A DNA stretch of 64,000 nt. Origin: Cymodocea nodosa (Eukaryota; Streptophyta; Magnoliopsida; Alismatales; Cymodoceaceae). Position 1 is the stretch's first letter; every line of letters begins with the position of its first letter. The position numbers were made by a program, and so were the translations under genes. Shown in pieces: positions 22,033 through 33,217 of the stretch. The stretch spans positions 17,727,001 to 17,791,000 of the forward strand of contig CM072336.1 of NCBI GenBank assembly GCA_036874045.1, read 5' to 3'. Below the pieces are notes generated by a model. That model saw only the letters and a list, made by a program, of their open reading frames with translations, was not told where the DNA came from and made no database searches.

Positions 22033-23772
22033 GCTATGATTTTGTGTGTTTAATGTTGTGTGTATTCTACGTTTATGTTGTAAAAAAAAAAAAAAAATTG
22101 AAGTTTTCATGTTTATTTTATAAAAAAAAAAAACAAAATATCAATCTAGTTTGTTGGTATCTGTTCTGGGAAACCAATTGGCTTTCTTGTGAGCCACTAG
22201 AGGCATAGGAGCCTAGGTTCCATACAAGACACTGATTTATTAATATCTGTTAAGTGTTATTTTGTTTTATATTTTACTTTTATATGTGAATGAAAAGTTT
22301 TTCAGAATCAAAAATCGGAATATGCAAAAGGAGATACAAACGGAACAAGGTATGTAACCAATTACTTACCCTGAATTTTAAATCAAACAAAACTGTATTC
22401 ATGCCTACTACAATTACTGTACTTATTGTCAAATCTTTTACAATGAGGACAATGCAAAATGTAGGTATGGGGGGAGGTAATTAAAGTAACAGCCATGTAA
22501 GTTTGTTAATTAAAGGAATTAAAATGGTACTGCAAAGTTGTGGAAATTGAAAATTTTTATGAACTTGCTGTAACTATCTGATAATTGAGACTGTAAAATT
22601 TTTATAAATTGTAATTGCTTGAATGTTATATTTAGAAGGCTATATAAGATGCTATAGAATTTACTATTTATGCAAATTTAGATATAGTATCTTATGTTTT
22701 TTCTGAATTTCATGAGTTTAACAGTTTCACGATTTTAAAATGAAATCAAAATGCTTAATGAAAAATCAGTAAATTATTTGAAGTCTTAAAGGAGCTGAAA
22801 TATGAATTCTAGATTAAATGAAACATATATGATGAAAGATACATTTAATTTGACTGATTGAACTTGTAGAATGATTTATGTGTAGATCTTATTAAACTAC
22901 AAAAAAAATATGAGCTTATTGTTATGGATTCATATTTACAGTAAATGATAGAAGTAAGACTATATGAGATTGGTGTTTTACTGCATCTGTATTAATGAAA
23001 TACATACATATACAGTATGTGATTAATGTTTTGTTTTGTGTTTGTATTTTGAAAAAAAAAAGAAAAGAAATTTGAGAGTTTATTGATTTGTTTGATCACG
23101 AGCCATTTGTACTTGAGTAGATAGGTATGTAAGGATTGTTGACCTGAAAAAGGACTCTTGAAATTTGGCAACCTAAGATCTTGATCAAATCTGGGATTGT
23201 TGACTGAAAGCTCGTTACATGGGTACATTAGAAAGCTCTTGTATGATTCAAACTTGTCAAATTAAGTTTTAAAGTACAATATATATATATATATATATAT
23301 ACATATACTATTTTGAAAAGATACAAGTGTTTTGTGAAATACAGATATCTTATGAATCGAGTATATTTTCTGTTATCTAGAATTGCTGTAATATGAATCT
23401 AGAATTGACTTTTGAAGTTGTTTAATGGAGATACAATTCTTTATTCTACTTGTCTTAATCATATTGAATTGGATTGTACTTTGATTTGTATGTTGTTGAA
23501 ATTTCTTCTAGAAATCTTATTGGAAAATTTAGAATGGCAGATGATGAAAAGAGGAACAAACGATAATATAATTAACACCTATGTGATGATGATATACTTT
23601 GTATGTAATTTACATATATTCTAAGTATATTTGTAGGTTGATTACTGAAACATACAGAATATATATTCTTATGCTGAACAGAAGAAAAAAAAGAAAGAAG
23701 AAGAATTAATTCTAGCACTTTTTGAAAAACCAATTAATTAGATCTTAGTTTGCTAAGGGACTAGCAAACTTT
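22033..23772 (+). other. 3' noncoding region of G1
   Basis: No gene. Contains A-runs near 22081-22097 and 22122-22133, a (TA)n run at 23279-23300, and the conserved block at about 23070-23265 shared with G2 and the copia E1. GGTATGGGGGGAGG at 22462-22475 is a purine tract in addition to the one next to the LTR. Confidence 0.7.
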
Positions 23773-23786
23773 AGGTATGGGGGAAG
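23773..23786 (+). other. Polypurine tract of G1
   Basis: AGGTATGGGGGAAG immediately precedes the 3' LTR start (TGTTTAG). It primes plus-strand DNA synthesis in LTR elements. G2 has the same tract at 37238-37251 on the minus strand. Confidence 0.85.
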
Positions 23787-25851
23787 TGTTTAGAATGAAA
23801 AAGTGCATATTATTAATGGTTAAATGATGGTTAATTGCATAATATTTAGCTTATCATATGAGAATTAAGCCATTATGTTATAATTGCACTTTTATATGCT
23901 TTAATTAAAGAATCTACTTAATTTTGGGGAATTAATGTTAATTTAGTACATTTCTGAACTGTCGGTAAGTTGCAGGTTGTGAAATTCTTAAGTATCCAAA
24001 TTTTCTGATATTTTGGACAGTTATGTTTAACATACCAAACATATTTCGGACAGTTATGTTTAACAGACCGAACATATCGGATAGTTATGTTTAAATTGCC
24101 GAATAGTTATGTTTTGAAAGAATATTTTATTATTTTCTAAAGTACACGTGTCAAAACCATAATGCATGACTTAAGTGAACTTTCGGTGAGTTATCTATAA
24201 CTATTCAAAATTGTAGCTAAGTATCGGATAGTTAGACCTGTAACTCTCCAAAATGTTTATTTTGTTATTAAACTGCTACTGACACGTGTCGAAATCTGAT
24301 AGATTTACTTAAGTTATATATCGGTGAGTTATCTGTAACTATCCGAAATACATCTGAGCATCGGATAGTTAAGTTTGTAAGTATCTGAAATGCATCTGAG
24401 CATCAGATAATTAAATTTATGCATGTGTTTTATAGTTAAATCAACGAAGAAAGTTCGTTGAGTTATCTGTAACTTCATGGACTATTTATTTTCTAATATG
24501 CCACTGTAGCGGTTGTAGGAACAGATAGGGAAGAGAAAAACCACGTTTGCACGTAGCGTGCAGGAAGATGAAATCATCGCTGTTGATGTGAATGAAGGAA
24601 ATCCAACCGACCATTCAAGAAAAAGTAGTTACTACTAAAGAAATATAAAAGAAAAGAAGAAAAAGAAGAAAAGGGTGTGATCGATGAACGACCAGTGCAT
24701 ACAGAGGAGGAGAACCGAGCTTTCTGCAGACAGTATCGGCAATTCTCCAAAGTACCACACCAACTATCGTTACCACCACCATAATCACCAACCATCAGAG
24801 GTCTATGAGAATACTTTCTTGATGTCAGGTCGATTCCGAGCCAAATACAGTGCCTGACAACCACTGTGAGGAGTGATCGTGTCGCAGGAAGGGAAGCCAT
24901 TTTCACCAAGTGCCGACTCATATTTCAGGAGATCGTAAAACTTTTAGCCTTGGCTTTGGGTTGATGCCTGTATGTTGAAGAGGAGATCAACTTGCAATTC
25001 TGGACTCGCGATTCTATAGGGAGTGGAGACAAAATTGTAAGTGGTTTAATTTTCAATGGTGTAATCATATTGCAAGTAGTGATGGAAGTATTTACTGTCG
25101 AGTGAGATTACTTTACATTTCACCTTTCGCCCATTTCCATATTCATATTAAAACAAAAATACCAAAAACAATTTATATATGTTTGTATGTTGTCTTTGAG
25201 TGTTGTATTGTTTGTGTTGTATCGTGATTAATGTTATTTTTGTCAGTGTTGTGATTGTTTTATGTTTGTTTTAGTTTTACAGTTTACTAAAATTGGTTTG
25301 TTCAAAAGACTTAAAGATTTTAATGGTTACTATTTGAATTATCTGAATGTTAGTATGCTTAATGATAAATCTAGTGTTTACTAACATTAAAGAGCTTAAT
25401 TGATGTTATTTGCAATCTGTGGAATCGCCCAATGGTTGGCCGAATTCCTCTGTAAATAGCAATATTTAAAAAGAAGAGATAGGCTTGTGGAGTTAACTTA
25501 AGTCCACGAGGTTAGTCCGTTGAGTTAGCCATAACTCAACAAACTTTGTCCATTGAGTTAATTGTAATTCAACGGAGATCTTATTGAATATATAAATTTG
25601 ATTGTTAACAAACGAATAGTTCTCAAGTTCTTCAGCAATTACCTGTGGGATCGGCCTATACTTGCACACTAATACAATAGACACTATGCACTTGCAGTTA
25701 AATTACAAATTGGAATTAATATCTAAATTGTATTAAAGGTTGTTTGTTTAATTCTAAAAGAAAAAGAATAGGCATAAAGCTAAATTAACTAAGTAAAAAC
25801 AGAAGTAACAAATCAAAGTTTTTCTAGTGTCGTGTTGGGAAAATCCAAACA
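23787..25851 (+). repeat. 3' LTR of G1
   Basis: Same length as the 5' LTR (2065 bp). It repeats its palindromes (24185-24480 and 25500-25580), TATA box (24644) and GTAAGT donor-like site near 25036. Differences from the 5' LTR are mostly transitions. It ends ATCCAAACA against the C1 integrase gene. Confidence 0.93.
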
Positions 25852-26505
25852 GGGCTCTAGGAAAGGCAAATCTATGTTCTATTCCTAGATCTTGACAAAG
25901 TTTTTCCATCTTTTCATTTTCAAATTCCCCTCCATGATCACTCTTAATTTTCTGAACTTTCAATTGCTTTTCATTTTGAATCATATTCAGAAAAATTTTA
26001 AACTCCTCAAATACTTCACACTTATGTCTAAGAAATATTACCCAAGAATATCTTGAAAAATCATCAACTAGAACAAATACATATCTCTTACCACCTAAAC
26101 TTTCTATTCTAGTAGGGCCAAATAAATCCATGTGAATTAATTCCAAAATTCTTCTTGAAATAATTTGCTTTCCTGATTTAAAAGAACTCTTCTTCTGTTT
26201 TCCCAATTCACATGCGTCACAAATTTTATCCTTTTTAAATTTCAAATTTGGAAAACCATCTACTAGGTTCTTCTTAGCTAACTTATCTAGCTACTTCATA
26301 TGAATATGACCTAGTCTACGATGCCTTAACCATGCATTGTCTAAATTATTTTAAATTAAACAGGAATCAGTTAAAGAAACATCATCAGGTAAATTTAAAA
26401 AGCATACATCATTTCTTCTATGAGTAGTAAATTTAACTTCACTAGAGTTTTCATCAATAACAAGGCATTTCTTAGATTTAAACAAAACCATATAACCTTT
26501 ATCTT
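25852..26505 (-). pseudogene. Copia integrase N-terminal half and core, C1
   Basis: Reads left into the G1 insertion point. The HHCC finger is visible as RHRRLGH with CDACELGK, followed by the core with HMDLFGPTRIESLGGKRY (first catalytic Asp), VLVDDFSRYSW and SDHGGEFEN (second Asp), stopping at FPRA where G1 interrupts. The remaining part, with the third acidic residue region (QNGVVERKN), lies at 8798 and below. Stops near 26350 and 26290 break the finger region. In intact relatives the enzyme inserts cDNA into the genome. Confidence 0.9.
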
Positions 26506-26760
26506 CTAACTAAGTAATACTAATTAAATTATGTTCTAAATTTTCAACTAGTAAGACATTATCTATAACCATTTTATCATTTACATAAACAGATCCGATA
26601 CCAATAATCTTACCTTTCTGATCATTACCAAATCTGACATTTCCTCCATTCATCATCTTCAGGTCTTTTAGGACAGATTTATCTCCAGTCATATGCTTTG
26701 AAGCACCACTATCCATCACCCATCGTGATCTTTTAGTTTTGACCAACAAGGACAGTCATA
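26506..26760 (-). pseudogene. Copia aspartic protease, C1
   Basis: Open for 79 codons with the active site WVMDSGASKHMTGD near the start, then VRFGNDQKGKIIGIGSV and ENLEHNLISI, the standard copia protease layout. A stop at 26509 separates it from the integrase linker. It cleaves the Gag-Pol polyprotein in intact relatives. Confidence 0.85.
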
Positions 26761-28487
26761 ATCACATCCTTTGGTACCTATATTTTCATGGGTCCATTTT
26801 TGTTAATGGAAAATATTTGAAATCTATTTTGTTTTGAAATCCATGTGTTATTTCAATTAACAGTATTTTTTTTTAACACATAGATAACTTTCTCTTTATT
26901 AATTGTTTTCAAATAGCCATTTCCATAATCCATTTTATAGGTGTTTGAAAAATTAACAAAAGCATATGTTTTTGGTGGTTCATAGTTAAAACCTATACCA
27001 GTTCTATCACCAAAAACTTTATAACTATTAATAATATTTGTCAGTTTCTTATCTCCTTTAGTAAATGCTCCTAGTTTAAATTTTAGTCTACCAATTTTTT
27101 GTTCTAATTTTTCTATATCATTATTAGAGCTAGAATTTACAACACAATGATTTTTAAGATTTTCATTCAATTTTTTAATTTCATCTTGTAGCCTTTTGTT
27201 TTCTAAAAATTTATCCTTTAGTTCCTTAATAAGTTCTGAATTATATTTTTCAAGTTCAGACAGTTTTATTACTATTTGATAATTTTCTTTTTAACATAGA
27301 GTTTTCTAAACTAATATTTTTTAGTTCTTCCAATAATTCATTATAATTATCTTGATTTATATCAGATACATCAGAATCATTATCAAAAATAATTTCCTCA
27401 GCTCTATTAGGATCAGAATGTACCTCATTAGTATTAGCTATAAAGTAGACATTGGCTAGCTCTTTAGACTCGGACTCAGTCTGTGTACCATTAGTACTGG
27501 TACCCTCAAATGCTTCAGATTCTATAGAATCATCCCAAGTAACTTGGAATGCCTTCTTCTTTCCTTGATTAAATCTTCTTTGATGAAATTTCTATTTTCC
27601 ATGAGATTTCTTCTTGTCAAAATTCTTTCTTTCATCCTTCTTTTGATATGGGCATTGGCTCTGAAAATGCCCATATCTGTTGCAGTTGAAGCATTTTGTA
27701 GTAGATTGCTTCCCTTTATCATGACTTTTTCCTTTCTTCCAGAATTTTTTGTATTTTCTGATAATACAGGCCAATTCTTCTAAAAACTCATTAACAGACT
27801 CCTTAGATGGTTGTTGAGCTTTCAGTCCAAGCTCCTTTTCCTTTTCAACTTTCCTTGAGGTTTCTCCTTCCTCTTCTTTCCAGTCCTTTAGTTGAGTCTC
27901 ATAGGCTAACAGATTGCTAGTGAGATCTTCAAGAGTGAAAGTCCCATTTCCTTTGAATCTTGTAGGGAGGTAGCCTTAGCTTTCCAATCTTTATTCAGGC
28001 TTCTCAAGACTTTGATAACCTATTCTTTCATGGGAAATTCTTTCCCGAGACTCTTCAGTCCATTTATTATCTCAATGAAACAAGAAATGAGATCAGTGAT
28101 ACTCTCATTCTCTTTCATTTTAAACATTTCATATTTCCTCAATAGGATACTTATTTTTGTATCCTTCACCTCATTTGTTCCTTCATATGTAATTTCTAAT
28201 GCACGCCAAGCTTCATGTGCAGTAGAACAAGCAGAGATCTTGTTATATATATCAGCTATGATTGCACAAGTTAGTGCATTCATTCCTCTTGCATCCATTT
28301 GTATTTTCTTCTCATCTTCATCATTCCACATGTCTTCAGGAACATCTAGAAGTTGTATTCCATGAACCACTGCTCTCCATACCTTTACATCCATAGATTT
28401 TAAAAAATTAGTTATTTTATTTTTCCAAAAGCCATAATTATTTCCATCAAAGAGTGGAGGTCGGTGTACATGCTGACCCTCTACCAT
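26761..28487 (-). pseudogene. Copia gag of C1: capsid, zinc knuckle, coiled coil
   Basis: The likely start is the ATG at 28487, about 40 bp past the PBS, reading MVEGQHVHRPPLFDG and FWKNKITNFLKSMD (UBN2-type capsid). Capsid continues through ACSTAHEAWRALEITYEG to a TAG-type break near 28020. A zinc knuckle CFNCNRYGHFQSQC lies at about 27652-27692. Next come an acidic region and a Sirevirus-type coiled coil (IEKLEQKIGRLKFKLG, around 27100) and the FNYEPPKTYAFVNF stretch. Several frame changes (about 27960, 27590, 27300) and stops inactivate it. Confidence 0.85.
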
Positions 28488-28526
28488 TGATCTCAGATTG
28501 ATTAAATCTATTACAGAGATAACCAA

Positions 28527-28538
28527 GCTCTGATACCC
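28527..28538 (-). other. Primer-binding site of C1 (initiator tRNA-Met)
   Basis: On the minus strand GGTATCAGAGC follows the LTR end by two to three bases. This is the standard copia PBS complementary to the 3' end of initiator tRNA-Met. Confidence 0.85.
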
Positions 28539-28540
28539 CT

Positions 28541-30275
28541 TGAAAGGATTGAATGACACACTAGGGGGGGGTGAATAGTGTCCTAATAAAATTTATTTTG
28601 CTTTTAAAAACTTTGGAAGTTGTTGACACTAATGAACCCTGATTAACTGATTTTGGAATTAAACTATCAATGCAAAAAGTAAAGAACACAAAGAAATTTA
28701 TAGTGGTTCCCCAAACTGGGTAGTCCACTCCTCAAGGCCACAACCTCGAGAATTCTACTAAGTGCTTTTAAGGCTAAGCACAAACCTTAAACAAGTTGCT
28801 TTTGCAGGCTAAGCAACAACCTTACAGATGTTTTTAAAAGCTAAACAAAAACCTCACACAAAGCACCAACTTTGTGTACTCAAGACCCCAATCTTGAGCA
28901 AGTGAAGTATCACACTTCACTCTCTTCACCAAGGCCCCGACCTTGTGAAGGTATACTCACAACACCCTTGTGAGTTAAGGTTTTCAAGTAAATGAGATGA
29001 CAATTTAAACTCAGGAGTCATTGACTCAAAATAAAAATGACACAAAATACCAGATCAACTCCTATGAAGAGTAGACACAAAGGTTCTAAGGAGAATTCTT
29101 GATTGATCTGCAGCTGTTGATCTTCTGGACTTTGTTGTAGACGAATCTTCAAAGAGTTTGCAGAATTACTGAGCAGACAATTTCTCATTTTGAGTGTTGA
29201 AAAATTCTATGTGTGTCCTCTTACAGTTTTCTACAAAAATCCTTTTTATTTTTCCTTCGAGATTTGCATAAGTGGAAAGAATTCTAAAATGGTTAGATGA
29301 CTTATGTAGGAATTCATTTCCGGTAACCTTCAATCATAATAAAGTTGAGATTTGCAATCAAAAGATATCTTGCCACAAAGATTAGTCAATTAATAATAGT
29401 TGCAGTTTTTGTAAAAATAAAATCTTTGGAGGCTTTCAGAAAATTGAAGACTTAAACAGATAACCTGTCGAAACTCAAAATCATTTCGGATAGATAGAAC
29501 TAACATACCGAAAGACCACTTAAGTCATGCATTAAAAATGAAACATGTGTCCTTTAGAAACCGTGTTATAAAATATTAAAAAATAAACTATCCAATAGAG
29601 TGGACATGTTTCGGATACTTATAAAGATAATTCTCCGATCCTTAAGTCATTTCGGATAGTTACATAGGTAACCTTCCGAAAAGTCACTTAAGTCAGAAAA
29701 TAATAGAAAACTCAACCATCCGAAGCTTAAAATAGTTTTCAGATACTTACTGAAGATAACTCTCTAATTCTTAAGAGTTTTCAGATAGTTAAATCATAAC
29801 CTTCGGAAAAGTCACTTAAGTCAGGCGATGAGAGACTAACATGTGTCCTTCAGAAGAAAGTAACCGAAAATATATTAAAACAGAGAAACAGCTAACTCTC
29901 TAGAATAAAAACCTTAACTATCTGAAACCAAAGGGATTTTGGAGACTTACGATAAAAAATCATATCCAGACATAAAAAGACTTAACTCACTAAAGATAAT
30001 ACTTTTCGGATAGTTACTGATATAACCGTTCGAAAAGCTAGGAGAGAGAGACATAACCATCTGATTTGTCCTATTTTGTTCGGTGACTTATAAAATAACT
30101 CTCCGATCAATACACTATAGACAAAATAACCTGTCGAAATCTAATTTAAAAGATTTTGAGAACAAAGCAGTTAGCCAAAATTCATTTGAGTAAAAAGACA
30201 TCTAACATATAGCACAAATAATTAAACCACACGTTTTTCATCATCAAAATTAACTGATAAATAATTGAACTAACA
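28541..30275 (-). repeat. 5' LTR of C1
   Basis: On the + text it starts TGAAAGGATTGAATGACACA and ends ATTGAACTAACA. It is bounded by the PBS on the left and by foreign gag sequence (C2) on the right. It includes Cys-free direct-repeat-like phrases of AGGCTAAGCA type (28770-28870) and a palindrome field at about 29440-30150 (CGGATAGTTACATAGGTAAC followed by CTTCCGA, among others). Length 1735 bp. No second copy was recognised in the window. Confidence 0.75.
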
Positions 30276-30656
30276 ATATTTATGTACTAACATATTAATC
30301 TTAGATTCCTTGACCTGGTTAATACCTTCGTTGACAACTTCTAATGTATGCCATATCTCATATGCAGTTTAATATGCAGAAACTTTGTTAAATTGATCAT
30401 GAAATAAAGCACAAAATAAGATGTTTAAACCTTTAGCATTCAGTGTCATTCGCTCATTTTCATCAAAAGTCCAAGTATCATATGGAGTCGTAACTAATAC
30501 TATAGGATTGCTAATTATATGCCATAATTTGAAATCAATTGATTGAAAGAATACTTTCATCCTATATTTCTAGTAGCCATAATTGCCACCTTCGAACATA
30601 GAAGGACGATTTCTGGTCTATCCTTCAGTCATAACTAAGATTTTAGTATTATCCAT
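30276..30656 (-). pseudogene. Capsid gag 5' end of copia C2
   Basis: From ATG 30656 (MDNTKILVM) the frame reads RPSMFEGGNYGY, MKVFFQSIDFKLWHIISNP and TLNAKGLNILFCALFHDQF, then is cut at 30275 by the C1 LTR. It is a close match to the C4 gag at 54220-55027. Internal stops are present near 30362 and 30570. Its continuation should lie on the other side of C1 but was not found. Confidence 0.8.
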
Positions 30657-30785
30657 TTTAAACAGATGATCCTAAGTAAATGATAGGAAAAACTGATTCC
30701 TAAATAGAGAAATGAAAGCTCTTAATTATGATAAATGCTATGATACTAGTTGTAGTAGAGCGTAGGCAATCTAACAAAAATAAAT

Positions 30786-30797
30786 GCTCTGATGCCA
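30786..30797 (-). other. Primer-binding site of C2 (initiator tRNA-Met)
   Basis: Minus strand TGGCATCAGAGC, one mismatch from the canonical TGGTATCAGAGC, two bases from the LTR end. It fixes this LTR as the 5' LTR of a minus-strand element. Confidence 0.8.
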
Positions 30798-30799
30798 AT

Positions 30800-32058
30800 T
30801 GTAGGATTGTTGTATCACAAGAGGGGGGGTGAATTGTGTCTTTAGTAATTAAAATTACCAGCGAATAAAACAAGAGCACAAAACACTTGTAAATAAAATT
30901 CTATTCTTTATAAACTTTAAAGAAAGAATTTACAATATTTTTTCAACTCAATTCCCTTCTTGACAGTTTTGATACAGTAATATCCGATATACAATTCAAA
31001 TAGAAAATGAAGTCATTATTCAAAACTAATTTCGAATTGTATAAAACCTGATCTTTATGCACGTAGCTCATTTCTTTCTTTTTGCTTAGCTTTTATATCT
31101 CTTCTTCTCCAATTGTCGAATTTCCAGACTTCTTGCATTTGCAACTCCTTTTCTGAAATTGCTTGGAATTTCAAACTTCTTCTAATGTTGGAGAATTTTT
31201 CTAGATATGAATATTCATACTTGATTTTTCAATTTGGGATCTAGATTGAATATTTAGACTTGGTTTTTGAGATTGGGATCCTCATCGTAATGTAGCTCGT
31301 ACTCTCTATAAGTAGTCGAACTATGTCTTCACGTTCAACATGTTCATCCACTTAATCCATAATCCATGTACTAATTTCAAATTCAAATTATCCATGATTT
31401 CCACTATCTTTTTGAATTTCCATTATGTCCACTATCATTTTGAAATTTCCACTTTCTCCACTATCATTTTGAATTTCCACAATCTCCACTCGTAGATTTA
31501 CCGAAACTTTATCTTCCTAGAGTTTTGTAGAATATCTTCTAAGTCTTCATTTTAGTCGAACACTTATCCTTTAAGTCCTGTAAAAACTCAAACACTTATC
31601 TATAACTCTTCGAGTTTTTGCACCTACAAAACACATGACTGAACATAGAAAACTTATTTGTTCATTAGTCATTTTATAAAACTAGAACAGTTATCTATCC
31701 ATGCGTATAAAAACTCGAACAGTTATCTAACTCTTCGATTTTTATTATCAAGCGCACATGGAAACCACATGACAACTTAAAACATTAAAAACACACGTGC
31801 AGATAACTTAACTATACAAGTTTTTAACATAACTCTTCAACTAAATCAAAACGTTAACTATCCAAAAGTTTAACTATCTGAAAATCTAACTATACGAAAA
31901 CTTTAACTATCTGAAAGTTAACTATCCGAAATTTTAAATGAAACTTTTTGGTAACTTGTCAACATTTTAATTACGTGACTATTATACTTAGAAAATATTA
32001 TTTAGACTTATTTAAAAACTTTAATAAAGCATTTATCATCAAAACAAAATTCCTAACA
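30800..32058 (-). repeat. 5' LTR of C2 (LTR-X family)
   Basis: On the + text it runs from TGTAGGATTGTTG, followed by TATCACAAGAGGGGGGGTG, to AATTCCTAACA, the ends shared by the LTRs at 33218, 42377 and 55028 and, inverted, at 45711. It holds palindromes built on CGAACAGTTA and TAACTCTTCGA at about 31590-31930. Right neighbour is gypsy RT sequence, so C2 inserted into G3. Confidence 0.85.
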
Positions 32059-32212
32059 TTAAGCTAGTTTTAAGCTTGAAAAATGATTCTTTACAATTTT
32101 TATCAAAGTTAAATGAGACATCTTTTAATAGATTAGTTAAAGGTCTAGCTATTTTGCTAAAATCTTTTATAAAATCTAGCATGTCCTATAAATGATCTAA
32201 TATCTTTTATAT
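32059..32212 (-). pseudogene. Gypsy RT fragment of G3
   Basis: Minus-strand reading DIRSFIGHARFYKRF then, after a short deletion, LTNLLKDVSFNFDKNC, matching the G1 RT connection region at about 13690-13850 (DIRSFLGHAGFYRRF). About 50 codons survive. It abuts an LTR of the same family on its right, so several kilobases between 5' LTR and RT are missing. Confidence 0.8.
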
Positions 32213-33217
32213 TGGAGTTTATAAGTGTTCAATTAAGCACTCCGTTGAGTTACAGTTAACACAACGGACTTAGTTCGTGGAGTTATGGTTAACTCAATGG
32301 ACTAACCTTGTAGACTTAAGTTAACTCCACGAGCTTATCTTTCTAGTTAAATACTGCTATTTACAGAGGAATTTAGCCAATCATTGAGTGATTCCACATA
32401 ATGAAAATAACATCAATTAAGTTCTTTATTGTTAGTTAATATTAGATTTGTCATTAAGCAAGACTAACATTCAAATATTTCAAATAGTAACCATTAAAAT
32501 CTTTAAGTATCTGAAACGAATCAATTTCAGTAAACAATAAAACTATTTTCTATTTTCTGAATCAAACAGACATAAAACATTCACAATACTGACAATGATA
32601 ACATTAATCACGATACAAAACTAATAATACAACACTTTAATACTAAATGTAAACACAAATAATTTGTTGTTTTTGGTATTTTTGTTTTGATATGTTCTTA
32701 AGCATGAGCGAAAGATGAAATGTAAAAATCTCTATTGATAGTAAAAACTTCTATCACTACATGCGATGTGATTACACCACTGAAAACTTAATCAGTTACA
32801 ATCTTACCTCCTCTCCCTATAGAATCATGAATTAAAAATTGTAAGATGATCTCTTCTTCAGCATACTAGCATCAACTCGAAACCAAGGCTAGAAGCTTTA
32901 CAATCTCCTAAGATATGAGTCGGTGCTTGGTGAAAATGGCTTCCCTTCCTACGATGCAATCACTCCTCACAGTGGTTGTTAGTCACCATGTTTGGCTTGA
33001 AATCGACCTGACATCTAAAAAGTATCCTCACAAACCTCCAATGGTTGGTGATTTTGATGGTGGTGTCTAGCTTCAAGGAACTTTCGACGCTTCCTGTAGT
33101 TGGCGCAGTTCTCCACACACTTTTTCACAGTCTTTTTCTTCGTCTCTTATATTTCTTTCAGTAGTAACTGCTTCTACTTAAATGATCAGTTGGATTTTCT
33201 TCATTCATATCAACGAT
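32213..33217 (-). repeat. Truncated G-family LTR (G3)
   Basis: Aligns with 35440-36490 of the G2 LTR, including the palindromes CCGTTGAGTTACAGTTAACA and CTCAATGG near 32240-32330 and the antisense frame starting ATGAGTCGGTGC at 32926. It is cut on the right by LTR-X of C3 at 33218 and fused on the left to RT sequence. The remaining third of the LTR is not present next to C3. Confidence 0.8.

Larger units (their letters stand above)
8799..25851 (+). mobile_element. Athila-like Ty3/gypsy element G1, complete with both LTRs
   Basis: Both LTRs are 2065 bp (8799-10863 and 23787-25851), starting TGTTTAGAATG and ending ATCCAAACA. Flanking pentamers are GAGCT (8794-8798) and GGGCT (25852-25856), a target duplication with one mismatch, and the interrupted copia integrase reads across it. 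Internal order: tRNA-Asp-type PBS, nucleocapsid knuckle, PR-RT-RH-IN, aORF, capsid-type gag, F-box gene, 3' noncoding DNA, PPT. LTRs differ by roughly 4% over their first 300 bp by eye, so the insertion is not very recent. Total 17,053 bp. Confidence 0.93.
6651..30275 (-). mobile_element. Sirevirus-like copia C1, split by gypsy G1
   Basis: Reading leftwards: 5' LTR 28541-30275, initiator-Met PBS 28527-28538, gag, zinc knuckle, coiled coil, protease and integrase to 25852; then the G1 insertion (8799-25851); then integrase C-terminus, RT and RNase H (8798-6651). The two sides join in frame-like fashion across G1: the integrase reads FPRA on the right and SQNGVVERKN on the left, as in intact copia integrases. 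Itself inserted into gag of C2 at 30275/30276. Its 3' LTR is not recognisable. Coding regions contain many stops. Confidence 0.85.

Noticed and set aside
23279..23300. (TA)n run as a replication origin or matrix attachment site
   Set aside because: A simple microsatellite in the 3' noncoding DNA of G1; nothing else supports a function.
28527..28538. tRNA gene at the tRNA-complementary sequences
   Set aside because: Only 11-18 bases at LTR borders: primer-binding sites, with no cloverleaf around them.
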